Of a stretch of 64,000 nucleotides of DNA, positions 33,111-44,791 are shown piece after piece. The notes below the pieces were generated by a model. That model saw only the letters and a list, made by a program, of their open reading frames with translations, did no database searches and was not told where the DNA came from. This stretch comes from Pinus tabuliformis (taxonomy: Eukaryota; Streptophyta; Pinopsida; Pinales; Pinaceae). The position numbers and the translations under genes were made by a program. Each line of letters begins with the position of its first letter. The first letter of the stretch is position 1. The DNA is taken from contig CM062816.1 of NCBI GenBank assembly GCA_031772625.1, positions 829,796,556-829,860,555 on the forward strand. The letters are read 5' to 3'.

Positions 33111-34268
33111 TTTAAGATCATTCTTCTAGATCTTGGTGGTGGCCATGGTGGCATTGGGCTCCGTCTCAATGATTTGCTTCCCTTTGTCAATCCCCTTGTC
33201 GGTTTTTGACTCAAAGTCAGAACATGCATCTAATTTGGAAGCCTTCAGCTTGACCACTGGTGACTACTTGGCCCGACACTCACTTGTGTTGTGAGTGGAG
33301 CTCTTATGGAACTCACACCATTTTCTTGTGTCCTTCTTTGTCTTCAAGCTTTTGTTATTTGTTGCAGCTTCGATGGGTTTTTCTAGATCACCCCCCTTGG
33401 CTTTGTCCTTTTCTCTGTGGCTTGGGGGCGCCTTTCCCTTGCTTTGTATTCGCTGATCCAAAGTCTTGCTTCTTCTGTTTAAAATTCTGCTCAATCTTGA
33501 CAACGTATCAGTACGTCATGCCGAGCGAGGAGATGTCTAGGAACTTCATCTCATCCTAGATTTATCTGGGTAGATAGTCGCAATACTTTAGTACCAAATG
33601 TCACTCAGAATCCTTGATACCCAACTTCGTGCGAAGGGCATAAAAAACATTGGTAAACTTCAGCATGTCTTGGTCCCTTCTCCGGCATAGCATGGTCCAC
33701 TTTATGTATTTATCCTCATAGCTCCCAATAGGGTAGTACTTCTCCTTAATGGCATCCCGAAATGAATTCCAAGTGGGTGTGGCTGAAAATAGTGAGGGTG
33801 TACTTTCGTTCTTATTCTCACAATAGGTTTCCCACCAATCCTTGACATGGGGAGTGGCTTTGAGAAGTGAAAAAGTAATATTTTCCTAGTTGGAAAAATC
33901 ATGAACAACAAAATATCCTTCTACAAAATTTAACCATTTAGCTATGACATCTGCATCTATCTGACCTTCAAATATGGGGATGTCAAAGTTAACTTGTACC
34001 TTAAAGGGTGTGGCGCTTCGAAAGTGGTTGTTGGAAGAAGATGTGTCGCCTTTGGGTAGTCACTGAAGTATCTGGGAAAAGTTGACCATCATCGCGTTCC
34101 TCTGTCATTCAAGGGATTCTTTGAGAAATATTTTGAAAGGATCTCCTCCCCCCTTGTCTTTCTTCTCTTCTTCCATGGGAGGTCGTCAAGGTTTTCAAAG
34201 CTGATCTTGCAAAGGTTCGACTAGTTTGAACCCTAACTCCTTATATCTTGACCTTGTTGGGGACATGC
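33111..34268 (-). pseudogene. gag of element A
   Basis: Starts at an ATG (34268) beginning MSPTRSRYKELG, the same as gag of D. Recognisable blocks: FKVQVNFDIPIFEGQIDAD, KWLNFVEGYF, TPHVKDWWETYCE, KYIKW, then a degenerate KWCEFHKSSTHNTSEC, a zinc-finger-like C-H-H-C motif (33503-33264). Stops and shifts throughout. Fits plant chromovirus-like gag. Confidence 0.82.
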
Positions 34269-34296
34269 AAAGTAAAACAAAGAAAGATCAAACCAC

Positions 34297-34308
34297 TCTG
34301 ATACCACT
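34297..34308 (-). other. Primer binding site of element A (iMet type)
   Basis: TGGTATCAGAGT on the minus strand, one base after the 5' LTR; the plant initiator-Met primer site is TGGTATCAGAGC. Confidence 0.85.
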
Positions 34309-34309
34309 A

Positions 34310-34924
34310 ATTTGAACTTAAACAAGAATGCAACAAATCATAGATTTAACCATAAATACAGAGATGCAATAGAAATAACACTTCATTTCATTAATATCAA
34401 ATACTAAAATATGCTTACAAATAGAATGGAAATAAACTAGCTCGGGGGATCGTAGTTTATCTCTGAGAAGAGATGTGGCGGCTACATGCCTCTGAATTGT
34501 GTTACAATGAGGCTCAAAGGCCTATTTATTATTGAGAAACAATTAAAACCCTAAACATCCAAAAACCTAACCCTCGAAGATGAAGCGCCAAAACTATGGG
34601 CCCCATTTGGGTAAATTGGTACATTAACTTCCTGGGATCATAACTTTGGCATACGATCTTTGTTTGACGTGCACAATACCTCATTAGAAATATCTATCCG
34701 AGGACTAAAACTTTTGAATGAAAACATCAATCAAAAACTCATGTTTGTGAAATTTTCCCAAAAAAAATAGTTTAGGGCCTCAAAACAGCTCTAGAAGTTC
34801 AAGACTTGAAAATTTGCAAAAAATAGTAAACTGTGCTACAATTAAGGAAATTGAAAAACTAAAAGAGACAGTGTTGGGGGTCCAAGTGGAATAGGTAAGT
34901 GGCCACCAATATCCACCTGGATAA
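34310..34924 (-). repeat. 5' LTR of element A
   Basis: About 615 bp matching 3021-3622 and the LTRs of D. End bases are worn (TAATTT for TGATCC at the inner edge, GGATAA for GGATCA at the outer edge). Outer flank TTTTT at 34925-34929 matches 3016-3020. Confidence 0.88.
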
Positions 34925-34929
34925 TTTTT

Positions 34930-35605
34930 GGAGCCTGACCAGAGAAAATGTAGACCAGAAGATAGGCCTATAGACTAATAGCCAAGGACAGGAGTCTGAA
35001 TTGTTATGCACCACTCAACACATCATTGCCATGATGCATTCACAAATACAAATCATCGTCTTCAAAAAGGAGCTTACTCACATTCCACTCACACACTCCA
35101 CCCAAAGAGCTCACATTCAATTCAAACACATCGTAAAGAACTGAGTGGAAACATTATTCTGTCAATTCATTACCATTGTCTGAGGAAATTGAAACGATGC
35201 ACACAACGACCAATCTCTCTTATTATGGTAACTGCACCCCACAACCATCACCAACCAACTTTCATGAGCGTCAGGGTTGACAAGAAAAAAATGTAGGAGT
35301 TATTAAATGTGGCCTCTCTATGCATTTCATTTCTGTCATCCACTCTGGTTTTCTGGTCAATAGTAATTGTTATCTGACAAGACATAGTGGTGCATGCAAA
35401 GGAATAACATACTAAAAAATACAATTCTGAGGGGCGCCAAGGTTTTCAAGCAGATTTCAGAGCGTTAGAGTAGGCACAGTGAGGGGGAGCATTTTGCATG
35501 CCAAGCTAAGAATGGTGGCAAAGTAATAGATGGTAGAGTTAAAATGCACACAAACGCCACAAAACTAGTGGCTCACATAAGATTGAGAAACTTAGGAAGA
35601 TACTC
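34930..35605. other. Unassigned sequence right of element A
   Basis: No convincing frame. A plus-strand frame at 35006-35296 is His/Ser/Thr-rich and probably chance. It may be the degraded leader of the minus-strand element whose LTR lies at 35618-35790, but I find no gag motif. Confidence 0.4.
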
Positions 35606-35617
35606 ACTCTAATACCA
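35606..35617 (-). other. iMet-type primer site of a short-LTR element
   Basis: TGGTATTAGAGT on the minus strand directly after the LTR end ...TTTAACA. Two differences from TGGTATCAGAGC. Confidence 0.6.
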
Positions 35618-35790
35618 TGTTAAACACACATGAATGTGAACAGTCATGAATTATAGAACAGTGAATTCTATTTCTTATTAACATAGATGTACATTTATAA
35701 TACATTGGTGATTCATCTTCCAATGTCTCTTGGACTCCTTTGACCATTTGACTTCCACACCATAACCCTTAGAGGATTAGGTGTCCAACA
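35618..35790 (-). repeat. Short copia-like LTR, 173 bp, partner not found
   Basis: On the minus strand it runs TGTTGGACACC to GTGTTTAACA, with a TATA box (ATTATAAATG) about 90 bp inside and the primer site immediately downstream. These features fit a 5' LTR. No second LTR was found in the window, so the element is truncated or its partner is lost. Confidence 0.55.
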
Positions 35791-36189
35791 AGTGGTGTAG
35801 CCAAAAGAGGCTTGAGGACCTAGCAATTGAAGAAGTTGAGAAGGAGAATTAAAGAATTGGTGAATTGAAGAGTTAGATATACCAAATAAACAATAGATTT
35901 CAAAAAACAAGATGAAATAAAAGAAGAAATAAACATTAAGGAAAGAGATTATGCAGTGCATTTAATCTTATTTATGAGTGATATAGTTAATTCAAGAGTA
36001 TAAATTTCCTACTATGATGGTAATCTAAAATCATATGCTCTTCTTGATTAGATAACAGATATTAAATGATAATTTGAGTATGAAAATGTTCAATGTCCAA
36101 ATAGAGTTCATTTGCAATAACAAAGCTAGAATATCATGCTATAATGTGGTGGGATTATATGCAAAATTATGCAGTTGACAATTAGTTAT
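35791..36189. other. AT-rich unassigned sequence
   Basis: No frame, LTR end or tandem repeat recognised. The polar A/G-rich stretch at 35810-35900 repeats GAATTG.AGA-like words but without a clear period. Confidence 0.4.
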
Positions 36190-36349
36190 AGAAGATTAAA
36201 ACCTAGAAGAAAATGGTGAGGAAGATCAAGGAGAAATTATGGCATGTTGGTTATTAGTGGAGTTTGGGTAAATGAGTGTTGAATCTAAGGCAGAGGGAAA
36301 CACATTCCAAGAGTGTAGCAAATAATTATTAAAATTATCACTTAAATCG

Positions 36350-36720
36350 GGACATAAAGAGTAGGAGTATCGAAGAGTAGGAACATATGTTAATGATTTG
36401 AAGTTTGAGATGCAAGATGAGAATACTACCCATCATTTTCACATTGTTGATGAAACATATCAAAATTCTTTGAAGGTGGAGGAAAATTTGAATAGGAAAC
36501 TCCTACAAAAATTCAAAGGAAGAGGTCCTAAAGGTAAAGGGAGAGAAATTTCTACAAGAGAGTTTTCTAGTGATGCTAGGGAGGATGAAGCAACCAGAAG
36601 ACAATTTTCCAAATGAAGTAATAAATTTGGCATAAGTAGAAATTTCTAAAGAGGTAGAGGTAGGTGTATCATTATTTTCTATGAATCTGTAGTAAAAGGA
36701 AAAAAGGCATTCAAATGTAT
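36350..36720 (+). pseudogene. gag C-terminal remnant of element E
   Basis: KFEMQDENTTHHFHIVDETYQNSLKVEENLNRKLLQKFKGRGPKGKGRE (in 36398-36616) splits naturally into the LKVEE.LNRK block and the basic G/R/K-rich segment that precede the nucleocapsid in plant gypsy gag. Flanking frames are broken; no intact zinc knuckle remains. Confidence 0.65.
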
Positions 36721-36899
36721 GGGGAAACACAACTATAGAAGGAAAAAACATTCATATAATGTAGGTAGATGAGTCATCAATTGTTGTAGATAATGTTTTG
36801 GTGCTTTAGCACAAACATGGTGAAAATTTGACGTTTAAAAGGGTGTTACAGCTCGAGAAGAAGATTGTGGAGGAACTTTAACAAAGTATTAGTGTTTTA

Positions 36900-37770
36900 A
36901 AACCATATGCAAGGTTAAGGATAAACGTGACATTTGATCATGCATGGTGGAAGCACGACTCTTTTCCATGAAGGTGATTGAGAACCTGAAATTAAAGTAC
37001 TTTCATCCTCCTAATACATATCAAATTTGTAATTTTTAAACCTTTCCAATAAAGTAATGTGCACACAAATTCTTCATAAAACATAAAAGTAAACAATAAC
37101 AATCACATGCAATACTCAAAGGTTTATCCTAGAAACCCTTAACTAAGAAAAACAAAAAATGTTTAGAGTTACACTTGTAACTATCATTGTATTAACTTCA
37201 CCATTACATTATAATATATAGGATTACATGACATTCAAAACTCGATTCTATTCACCTAGATTAGATTATTTAATTAAAATCATACTGCAATAGGACAAAA
37301 AACCATTGGCCAAAAAATTACAAAACTAGACCAAAAAACCCAATATTCTTTCTAAAGGCTACACCCCTGATCCCTAGGTAAGGAGGGCTTGTCAAGCCCC
37401 TCCTTCAACTACCCCCCAATCCCCCTTGCTCCTAGTGCAGCATATGCCACATGGGGTTAATCATGAAAATAATATAACTTATACTCAAAAAAGTTCCATG
37501 GCTACAGAAAGGTCAACAAGTTTTCATGACAAGGCAATGTTTATTAAGTTTTCAAATAATAAAATTGAATTACTAGGTTTTGTGTGATATTTTTAGATGT
37601 AGGCATGTTACTTGTTCCTCAAAATACTATGGCTGTTCGATAGGGATGTTTTCCATGATGGAAAGGAAAAAATATGAGTTTGATAATGGTGGATATTATT
37701 ACATATTGTAGATTGTGATAAAGAATGAGGTTACAACCAAGTAAGATAGTGGCAGTGGTAGAAATTAAGT
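36900..37770 (+). pseudogene. Protease remnant of element E, interrupted
   Basis: Frames at 36905-37035 give CKVKDKR then SMKVIENLKLKYFH, the region around the protease active site; after a foreign stretch, 37485-37720 gives VPWLQKGQQV, then VLCDI and FDRDVFHDG, the downstream half. Multiple shifts. Assigned by order and by resemblance to plant gypsy protease. Confidence 0.55.
37040..37480. other. Unclassified interruption within element E
   Basis: About 440 bp that does not continue the protease reading on either side. On the minus strand it has LTR-like content (a TATATATTATAA stretch near 37210, a G/C-rich hairpin AAGGAGGGCTT...AAGCCCCTCCTT near 37380), so a solo LTR is possible, but I cannot fix its ends or a target duplication. 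Confidence 0.3.
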
Positions 37771-38089
37771 AATGTTTTCCATGAATAAAGAGTGTTTGAG
37801 AGAGAAAAAAATAAAACTTTTATTTGGCCATAAGGTTTTAGAAATTCTAGGAAGTTAAATAAAATATGTTGATGCAAATTCAACATTTGGTGTACAAGTT
37901 TTAAGAGATAGTTTTGAATGGCATGCTAATTGGAATGCCTCCCATAAGAAAATATCCCATAAGATTGACTTGATACTAGGAGACTATGCAATAGAACCCC
38001 TTACTAAATGACTCCCATAGGGAGTGAATAAGTAGACAAACAAGTGTAGGAATTTCCTGATAGAGGGTCGATATGTGAAATATTAACTC

Positions 38090-39345
38090 CCTATGTTCTA
38101 CCAATAGAATTGGCACCCAAGAAGGACATTAGATGGTGAATATGCACTAATTGATAGGCTAACAACAAGATCACTATGAAGTATTTATTTCCATTATGGA
38201 GGATGGAGGAACTCGTGGACTATTTGATTTGGACAAAGGACAAGTCGAAGGTAGATTTGAAGAGTAGGTACCATCATATTCATATAAGGGAAGGTAATGA
38301 GTGGAGACAACTCTCAAGGTCAAGTATGGACTATTTTAATGGTTGGTTATATCATTTAGATTAAAAAAAACAATTAATACATTTAGGAGGTTAATGAATC
38401 AATTTTTGAAGCCATTCCCTTAAAAAAATTAATAATATATCCTGGGATATTTTTGTTGTTTGCAAGTCAAAAGAAGGGTGTTTGGAACATGTTAAGAAAG
38501 TGACGGAACAGTCAAAGAAAGAGAAGTTTCGAATTAATTTGAATAAGTGTACCTTCTTACAAGAATATTTGATTTACTTGTGTTCTTAAGTTTCTAAGAA
38601 AGGACTAAAAATGGAACTTGAAAGGTAAAATCCATTATGGATTGGTTGGTACCTAGATGTACTTTCGATGTAATCAGTTTAGATGGTTTGAAAAATTTTG
38701 ACTAGAATTTTATCAAAATATTTAGAGAGATCTATGTACCACTTACCGAGTGTATGAAGAAAGGAAATATCCATTACACCACAACAACAGAAATTATTTT
38801 GAAATATTGAATAAGAAAGGTAATTGAACAGACAAATAGGCATTACTAGATTTCAACAAAGTGTTTCAAGTAGATTGTGATGCAAGTGGTTCAACAATTA
38901 GAGTAGGCTTGAGTTATGAAGGTGAACCAAAATAATATGTTAGCAAGAATTTGAGTGAAAATAACATGAACTAATTTGTTTATGATAAATAATTTTGCAC
39001 CATTTCTCAAGCTTTCAAGAAATGGATACATTATTTGATTCCAAAAGAAATTATGTTGTTTATTAACCATAAGGTGTTATAGTACATAAATAATCAAGGT
39101 AAGCTTAATAAAAATCATTCAAAATGGGTGATTGTTTTATGAAGATACTTTTTTTTTGGAACATAGGCATATAAAATTCAATAAGGTTGTTGATGCATTG
39201 AGTAAGAGGAGGATGTTGCCAAATTATTGAAGTTGTTGGTTTGAAAAACATGAAGGAGGTGTATGTGGAAGATGTGGATTTAACAAAAGCATGGAAAATT
39301 TGTAAAAAACCATGTGGTATAGATAGGAAAGCGTATTTGGATTTA
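38090..39345 (+). pseudogene. RT and RNase H remnant of element E
   Basis: In order: NKITMKYLFPLWRMEELVDYL, SKVDLKSRYHHIHIREG (motif A Asp kept), GWLYHLD, then blocks of the connection (DPE-like K..SIMDWLVPRCTF), RNase H (VFQVDCDASGSTI, then YFV.DKE-like) and ALSKRRM followed by MKEVYVEDVDLTKAWKICKKPCGIDRKAYLD. Many stops. The polymerase box is not readable in one frame. Sequence similarity stops near 39345. Confidence 0.75.
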
Positions 39346-40755
39346 TGTTGGGACATGGAATTTTCATCTTTTTGTATTCATTTTGCCTACCTTTATCACC
39401 ATTTTGACCTTAAGCGTTATACCATGTAACCTTATTCGTTGCCTTCTGACCAATGTATGTTTCTTTTCTATGTCACCTTACTATATTAGCTTTGCTTGTA
39501 TTTTTATGTGATGTTGAATGTTTTGGATGATTTTATTAATTTTGGATGATTTTATTAACAAAAACGACAAGAGATTGTTTCAAGGAAAGCTTGGTTCACT
39601 GAAGTTGTTGTTGCAGGGATGTTATGTTCCATTTTTTGTCTTGTCAATTCTAGAATCAAGGACATGTTGATATTGTTGTTGTTGTGTTAATACTTTGTCT
39701 CCTGGATTCCTTTTTTCCAACAATGATGGAAACGGTCCACTTGGGTTGTCACTTGGTTAAGTCAACAATGACCATTGCGCCAGCAAAGAAAATTATCTAT
39801 TGATAATACAACCAAGATTGATTGACACAGTTATGGCTTTCAGTTATTGGTATTTTTTTATTTTGGAAATACTCTTACAATATTTTATATTCATAGAAAA
39901 CTATTGTAATTTGTTTCTTGATTTGGGTAATTAGAGAATCGAGAGATTTTCATGATTGATTAAGTTTCGAAGATAGATGTATTGTAATTTATAATAGAGG
40001 AAGCCATCTACCTCACGAGGGGGGTCGGGGGAGGGGAGTTAGCATTGTGATTTTGGAGAAAATTGTGTCACTACAATCATTCCAAATATAAATGTAACTC
40101 TTATTATTTGTGGCATCTTACTTTTTTATTGCTTAGCACGAGTTGTGTGTACCAACTCCCTACTACGAAGGAAGGGCCCTCCTCTTTAGCAGGGATCACT
40201 GAGTTAATAAGGTATTATAGATGTACGTTTATTTTTTGTTGGTTTTGATGTGTAACTATTTCATTATTAGTGTTATTGATCTTTCTATGCATTACAGTTA
40301 CTAACTAATTGAATTGCATAATAGTGGTTTCAATTAATTCTGTAACAGCTTAATTTTTGGGTCAGTCCACTCATGATTATGTGTGCTTTTGTGTTAATTC
40401 ATTGTTATGTTTTGGAGATTCTTATTGATGCATGGTTGACTGCTACAAATTTCTTTTCAATTTGAATGTGTTTTCTTTATTGAATTGAGGTTAGTGGATA
40501 AGTGTTGCTTTTCGTCTGCAAGGAGTGACTGAGTGATTGAGTGATTTTTGTGAGTGTGAAAATGACGATTTTTTAGCGTAGAGAGTGATTATTACAGCAA
40601 CATTTTAAGGATTGATGTCACTAGAGCTAGTTATACATGTTTGTACATATACCTTTCCCAGTATCCTTTAGATAAGAAGACCTACCCTGGTTGATGATTT
40701 ATGTGTGAGTTTGGGTAATCGATCCTGATTTAAAAGACAATTAATCCTACCAACA
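39346..40755. other. Probable 5' LTR of element G plus unassigned sequence
   Basis: About 1.4 kb without coding frames. Its right end (..CCTACCAACA at 40755) lies three bases before a tRNA-Asp-like primer site, so at least the right part should be the 5' LTR of G. The left LTR edge and its target duplication are not recognisable. A perfect-looking duplication TTTTGGATGATTTTATTAA occurs at about 39515-39560. Confidence 0.4.
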
Positions 40756-40758
40756 TTT

Positions 40759-40776
40759 TGGCATCATTATCAGGGA
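40759..40776 (+). other. Decayed tRNA-Asp-type primer site of element G
   Basis: TGGCATCATTATCAGGGA differs from the Athila primer site TGGCGCCGTTGCCGGGGA at six positions, every one a G to A or C to T transition. Confidence 0.6.
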
Positions 40777-40996
40777 GGTTATTATAGGTGCATATGTGTG
40801 ACTAACATTGTTTGTATGCATTGATTGAGAGTGTGTTAGATGTGTTCATGGCTCCGAGGTGACAGGGTGGTAAGATGAGAGGTAAGAACCTGCACATAGC
40901 TTTAACATACTGAAGTGGGCTCGGCCTCATAAGGAGTTAGGGTACATAGGATTACATTACATGAATAGAGAAGAGGAAAAAAATTGTGCCCCCAAA

Positions 40997-41329
40997 TGTT
41001 ATGAAACCATCTCACAAAATAGAAGAAAAGATAGATAAACGGCTTCAAAATTAGCCTCTTCAAGGGGTAAACCTTCTTTACATTACACAAATAAATAATT
41101 CTTGGATGATATAAATGAAAAACCTCCTTTCTATATATAGGAGTCTAAGGGGTCACAATATAATCAAATTCGACATAACAATAATAATATAAGGGCATAA
41201 CAATAACACTAGTGGGCTTTTATGGGGCACAATAATAACAATATGGGAACAATAGGGGCAAAACAATAATAATAAGGGCTACAATGACAATAGCAATGGT
41301 GGAATCACTAGTATTATAGGGACCTAACA
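40997..41329 (-). repeat. 3' LTR of element F
   Basis: Collinear with 46551-46884. A TATA box (CTATATATAG) lies at 41131-41140. The inner edge is followed by the polypurine tract. Confidence 0.92.
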
Positions 41330-41349
41330 TGCCCCTCTCCTTAAAAAAG
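41330..41349 (-). other. Polypurine tract of element F
   Basis: On the minus strand TTAAGGAGAGGGGCA directly precedes the 3' LTR, the expected site for plus-strand priming. Confidence 0.75.
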
Positions 41350-42736
41350 TGTTTTCCTCAGCGCTTGAGTAGTTTTTTATGCTTCTGCATAAAATTCTCA
41401 TCCTCCCATATGGAATGTTCAGCAAGTTCTTCCACTTGATGAGATACTCCGAAATTAATCGATTTCATAATTGTCTAGTTCTTGTTTCTGTGACTACTTC
41501 AAGTTCCAATATGATTTTTCCTTCCTCATCAAGTTCTAGCAATATTTTTTGAACTGCGAACTTGTCACCAATAACCTTCTTTAAGCATGAAACATGGAAA
41601 ACTGGGTGCACTCGAGAAGTTGCAGGAAGCTTCAATTTGTATGCCATAGTACCAATTTTTTGCAACACCTTGTATGGACCATAATACTTTGGTGATAATT
41701 TATTATCCTTCTTAGCTTGCTTCAGGGACATTTTTTATATGGTTGTAGCCGTAGAAATACCCATTCACCTACATCAAAACTTCTTTCACTCTGATGTTGA
41801 TTTGCCTGTTGTTTCTTTCTATTATGTGCCAAAGTGAGGTTATCCTTTAAGAGTTGTAGAACTTGTTGTTGATGCTCGATGTGATATTCCACTACTTGAA
41901 CCTTAGAATTTTCTCTTAAATATGATGTGATGGACGGTGGATGATATCCATAAAGTGCCATAAATGGGGTCATTTTTGCTGCAGAATGGAAGGAAGTCTT
42001 ATACCACCATTCAGCCAGAGGCAACCATTTGACCCATTGTGTTTGTTTACCATATACAAAGAAATGAAGATATTCTGCAAAACATTTGTTTACTATCTTA
42101 GTCTACCCATCAGATTGAGGATGATAAGATGAGCTATGAGCTAACTGAGTACCAAGACAAGAAAATAATTCTATCCAAAATTTCCAGTGAAAATGGGATC
42201 TATGTCGCTTACAATAATCTTTGGGTTTCCACGTAGCTTTTGAATTGTTTCCATAAATGTAGTAGAAATTGTACTGGCTTTAAATGGATGAGATAATGCA
42301 TAAAAGTGTGCATACTTGGTAAGTTTATCAACTACCACCATGACAACACTCTTTCCTTCGGACTTGGGTAAACCTGTGATAAAATCCATTAAAACATCCT
42401 CCCAAAGTTGACTTGGAATGGATAAAGGTTGTAATAGACCTGGGGTCTTAATTGTTTCAACTTTATTTTGTTGGCAAACCAAACATTTTGCCACAAACTT
42501 TTGAATATCAAATTTAAGGCCACCCAAAAAATTTCCTTCTTAACCCAGTGGTAAGTTTTTAAAAATCCTGAGTTCCCTCCTAAGGGAGAGGTGTGCAATT
42601 CCATAAGAATCTTTTGTTTGAGTTGGGAATTCTTACATAGGTATAAGCGATCTTTGTACCATAACGAATCATTTTTCCAGCTAAATGTATCAGATGTGTT
42701 GGGATCTTGTTGTAACTTTTGAATGAGTGCCCACAC
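41345..42736 (-). pseudogene. Integrase and chromodomain of element F
   Basis: Minus-strand pieces: N-terminal zinc region (LHTSPLGGNSGFLKTY...CLVCQ), core (WEDVLMDFITGLPKSEGK, IIVSDIDPIF), then the third catalytic block with a TAG and TKIVNK where TEVVNK is usual (Glu to Lys), then LPLAEWWYKTSFHSA, FDVGEWVFLRLQPY, and KLSPKYYGPYKVLQKIG...HPVFHVSCLKK. Past 41465, split by a frameshift, are YLIKWKNL and WEDENFMQKH, the two halves of a chromodomain. Chromodomains direct integration to marked chromatin and define chromoviruses. Confidence 0.88.
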
Positions 42737-44004
42737 TTCTTCGTCATTCTTTCATTCATCCCTTGCTTCGTTTATCCAATCTGGTTGGATAATAGAAATG
42801 GCGCAAAGTAATGTTTCGACCACATCCTCATCCTTTCTTGAGAGTGCATCTGCCACGACATTTTTCTTCCCTTTTCTGTAGATGATTTCAAAGTCATAAC
42901 CCAACATCTTTGTAACCCATTTTTGCTTCTCTTCTTAAGATAATATTTGTTCTAAAAAGTATTTAAGACTATCGTGATATGTTTTTACTTTGAAGTGTAT
43001 TCCCATTACGTAGGGTCACCATTTCTTAAGTGCATGTAGTATTTCCAATATTTCCTTCTCATAAATAGCTTTGCGTAAATAATTTCCTTTGATTGGATGA
43101 CTTTCGAAAGTAATGGGTCTTTCTTCTTACATTAAAACAACACCAATTCCATTTCTTGAGGCATCAAATTCTACAATAAAGGTTTTTGTGAAGTCTAGCA
43201 TAGCTAAGACCGGTGCTTGGCACATTGCCTCTTTAAGATGTTCAAAGGCCTTTGTTGCTTCTAGAGTCCATGAAAATGTATATTTATTCAATAATGTTGT
43301 TAGAGGTGCTGCTATTCTCCCATAACTCTTAACAAAATTGCAATAATACCCTGTCAACCCGAGAAATCCTCACAGATTCTTTATGGATGTGAGGATTTTC
43401 CATTCCTTAATGGTTTTAATTTTGCTAGGTTATACCTTAACACCTTCATGAGATACAATATGACCCAAATATTCCACCTCTTGTACTCCAAAGAAACATT
43501 TGGAGCTTTTTTCATATAATTGTTTCTCCTCCAATAGTTTGAGAACCTTGTCAACATGTTGAACATGACCCTTCCAAGACTTGTTGTAGATTAGTATTTC
43601 ATCAAAAAATACTAGCACAAATTTTCTAAGGGTTTGAAAATGGAATTAATCAAATATTGAAATGTAGAAGGTTTATTAGTAAGGCCAAAAGGCATAACCT
43701 AAAATTCATAATGACCCTCATGATTTCTAAATGTTGTTTTTGGAATGTATTCAGTCGTCATTCTAATTTGATGATATCCTGAACGAATATCCAACTTGGT
43801 GAAGTAAATTGATCCATGCAATTCATCCAATAATTTATCAATGACAGGAATGGGAAATTTATATTTAATAGTAAGATTTTTGACCTCCCTATAATCCGGA
43901 CACATGTGTGATGATCCATCCTTCTTGTGCACCAATACTACTGGAGCAGAGAAAGAACTTTGACTCGGTTGAATTATACCAACCTCTAGCATTTCTGCAA
44001 CCAT
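42737..44004 (-). pseudogene. RT and RNase H of element F
   Basis: [48 protein letters not shown] (motif A intact), a degraded FGL block near 43680, then VFFDEILIYNKSW where FFDDIL is expected, so the second Asp of the box is Glu. RNase [17 protein letters not shown], then ITFES and the linker KKNVVADALSRKDED. Several stops separate the pieces. Confidence 0.88.
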
Positions 44005-44074
44005 ATGTTCAATTCACTCTTTTGGGCATAGGGATATCTGTAAGTCCTGATGTTTGGAGGAACACTTCCTGGAA

Positions 44075-44791
44075 TCAAATTAATATCATGATCATGATCA
44101 CGAATAGGTGGGAGGCCTTTGGGAGTCTCAAATACCTTGGAATGATTGTCCAAGGCTTTTTGGAGATATGGAGAAATAGATGATTTCGATGTGGAACCTC
44201 TAATGAAAATAATTGTGCAATTACACCTCCTTGTTCTTTCTTTAGAAGATTTATCATTCTGTTAGAGCTGATTATCTTTCCTGGTTTCCCTGTGATACCC
44301 CTTAATTCAACTTCCTTTCCTTCTGAAAAAAATTTCAAGAAAATTTCTTGAAAATTAGAAGCCATCGTACCCAAATATTGTAGCCATTGGACTCCTAGTA
44401 CAACATCATCACCACCCATTGCAATGGAAAGCATTGGGCTATTCAATACATATTCTCCCATGGATAGCTTTATATTATGTCACTTTCCAGAGAAATTTAT
44501 GGTTCCTCCACTTGCAACCATCACTTGACACTCTGGTGCTAGATATAAGAAGCAATTCAATTCCTTGGCCATCTTACAATGAATAAAATTATGGGTACTG
44601 CCTGAATCGATCAACACTATTACCTTTTTCTTCTTGATATTTCCTTCAATATTGATAGTTTGAGGAGTGGTAATTCTGGCCAATGCATTACAAGATATGG
44701 TCGGATTCATTTCTTCTTTCTCTAGGTTTTTTCTTGGTGTATGTCCTCTTCTTTTGACGTTTCTTATTCCTTTTCTTCCTCCTCTTCTCAA
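44075..44791 (-). pseudogene. Protease region of element F
   Basis: VIVLIDSGSTHNFI is an intact aspartic protease active site, followed by ATMASGG-like VMVASGGTINF and later LGVQWLQYLGTM, the conserved LGVxWL block of chromovirus protease. A stop at 44462-44479 divides the frame. Confidence 0.88.

Larger units (their letters stand above)
3021..34924 (-). mobile_element. Element A: Ty3/gypsy LTR retrotransposon split by B and C
   Basis: Two related LTRs of about 600 bp (3021-3622 and 34310-34924) bound the element, with TTTTT on both outer sides as the likely 5 bp target duplication. Read on the minus strand the order is 5' LTR, iMet-type primer site, gag, PR, RT, RNase H, IN, polypurine tract, 3' LTR. 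The coding path is broken at 31828/20074 by element C and at 19487/5095 by element B. Removing both leaves about 5.75 kb, a usual size for plant gypsy elements. Decay is heavy: PR reads DRGS, RT motif A has D replaced by Y, the RT box reads YLDG, and two IN catalytic positions are changed. Element D belongs to the same family. Confidence 0.9.
36190..39345 (+). mobile_element. Element E: badly decayed Ty3/gypsy relic
   Basis: Plus-strand gag, protease, RT and RNase H blocks follow the normal gypsy order across about 3.1 kb, but stops and frameshifts occur every few dozen codons and neither LTR is recognisable. Integrase beyond the RNase H connection is missing after about 39345. An interruption of about 440 bp splits the protease region. 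It appears to be among the oldest elements here. Confidence 0.7.

Noticed and set aside
37040..37480. Solo LTR in element E
   Set aside because: LTR-like content but no TG/CA ends or duplication could be fixed; kept only as an unclassified interruption.
40063..40248. Small plus-strand frame at 40063-40248
   Set aside because: It falls in the probable LTR of G, has no motif, and the length is expected by chance.
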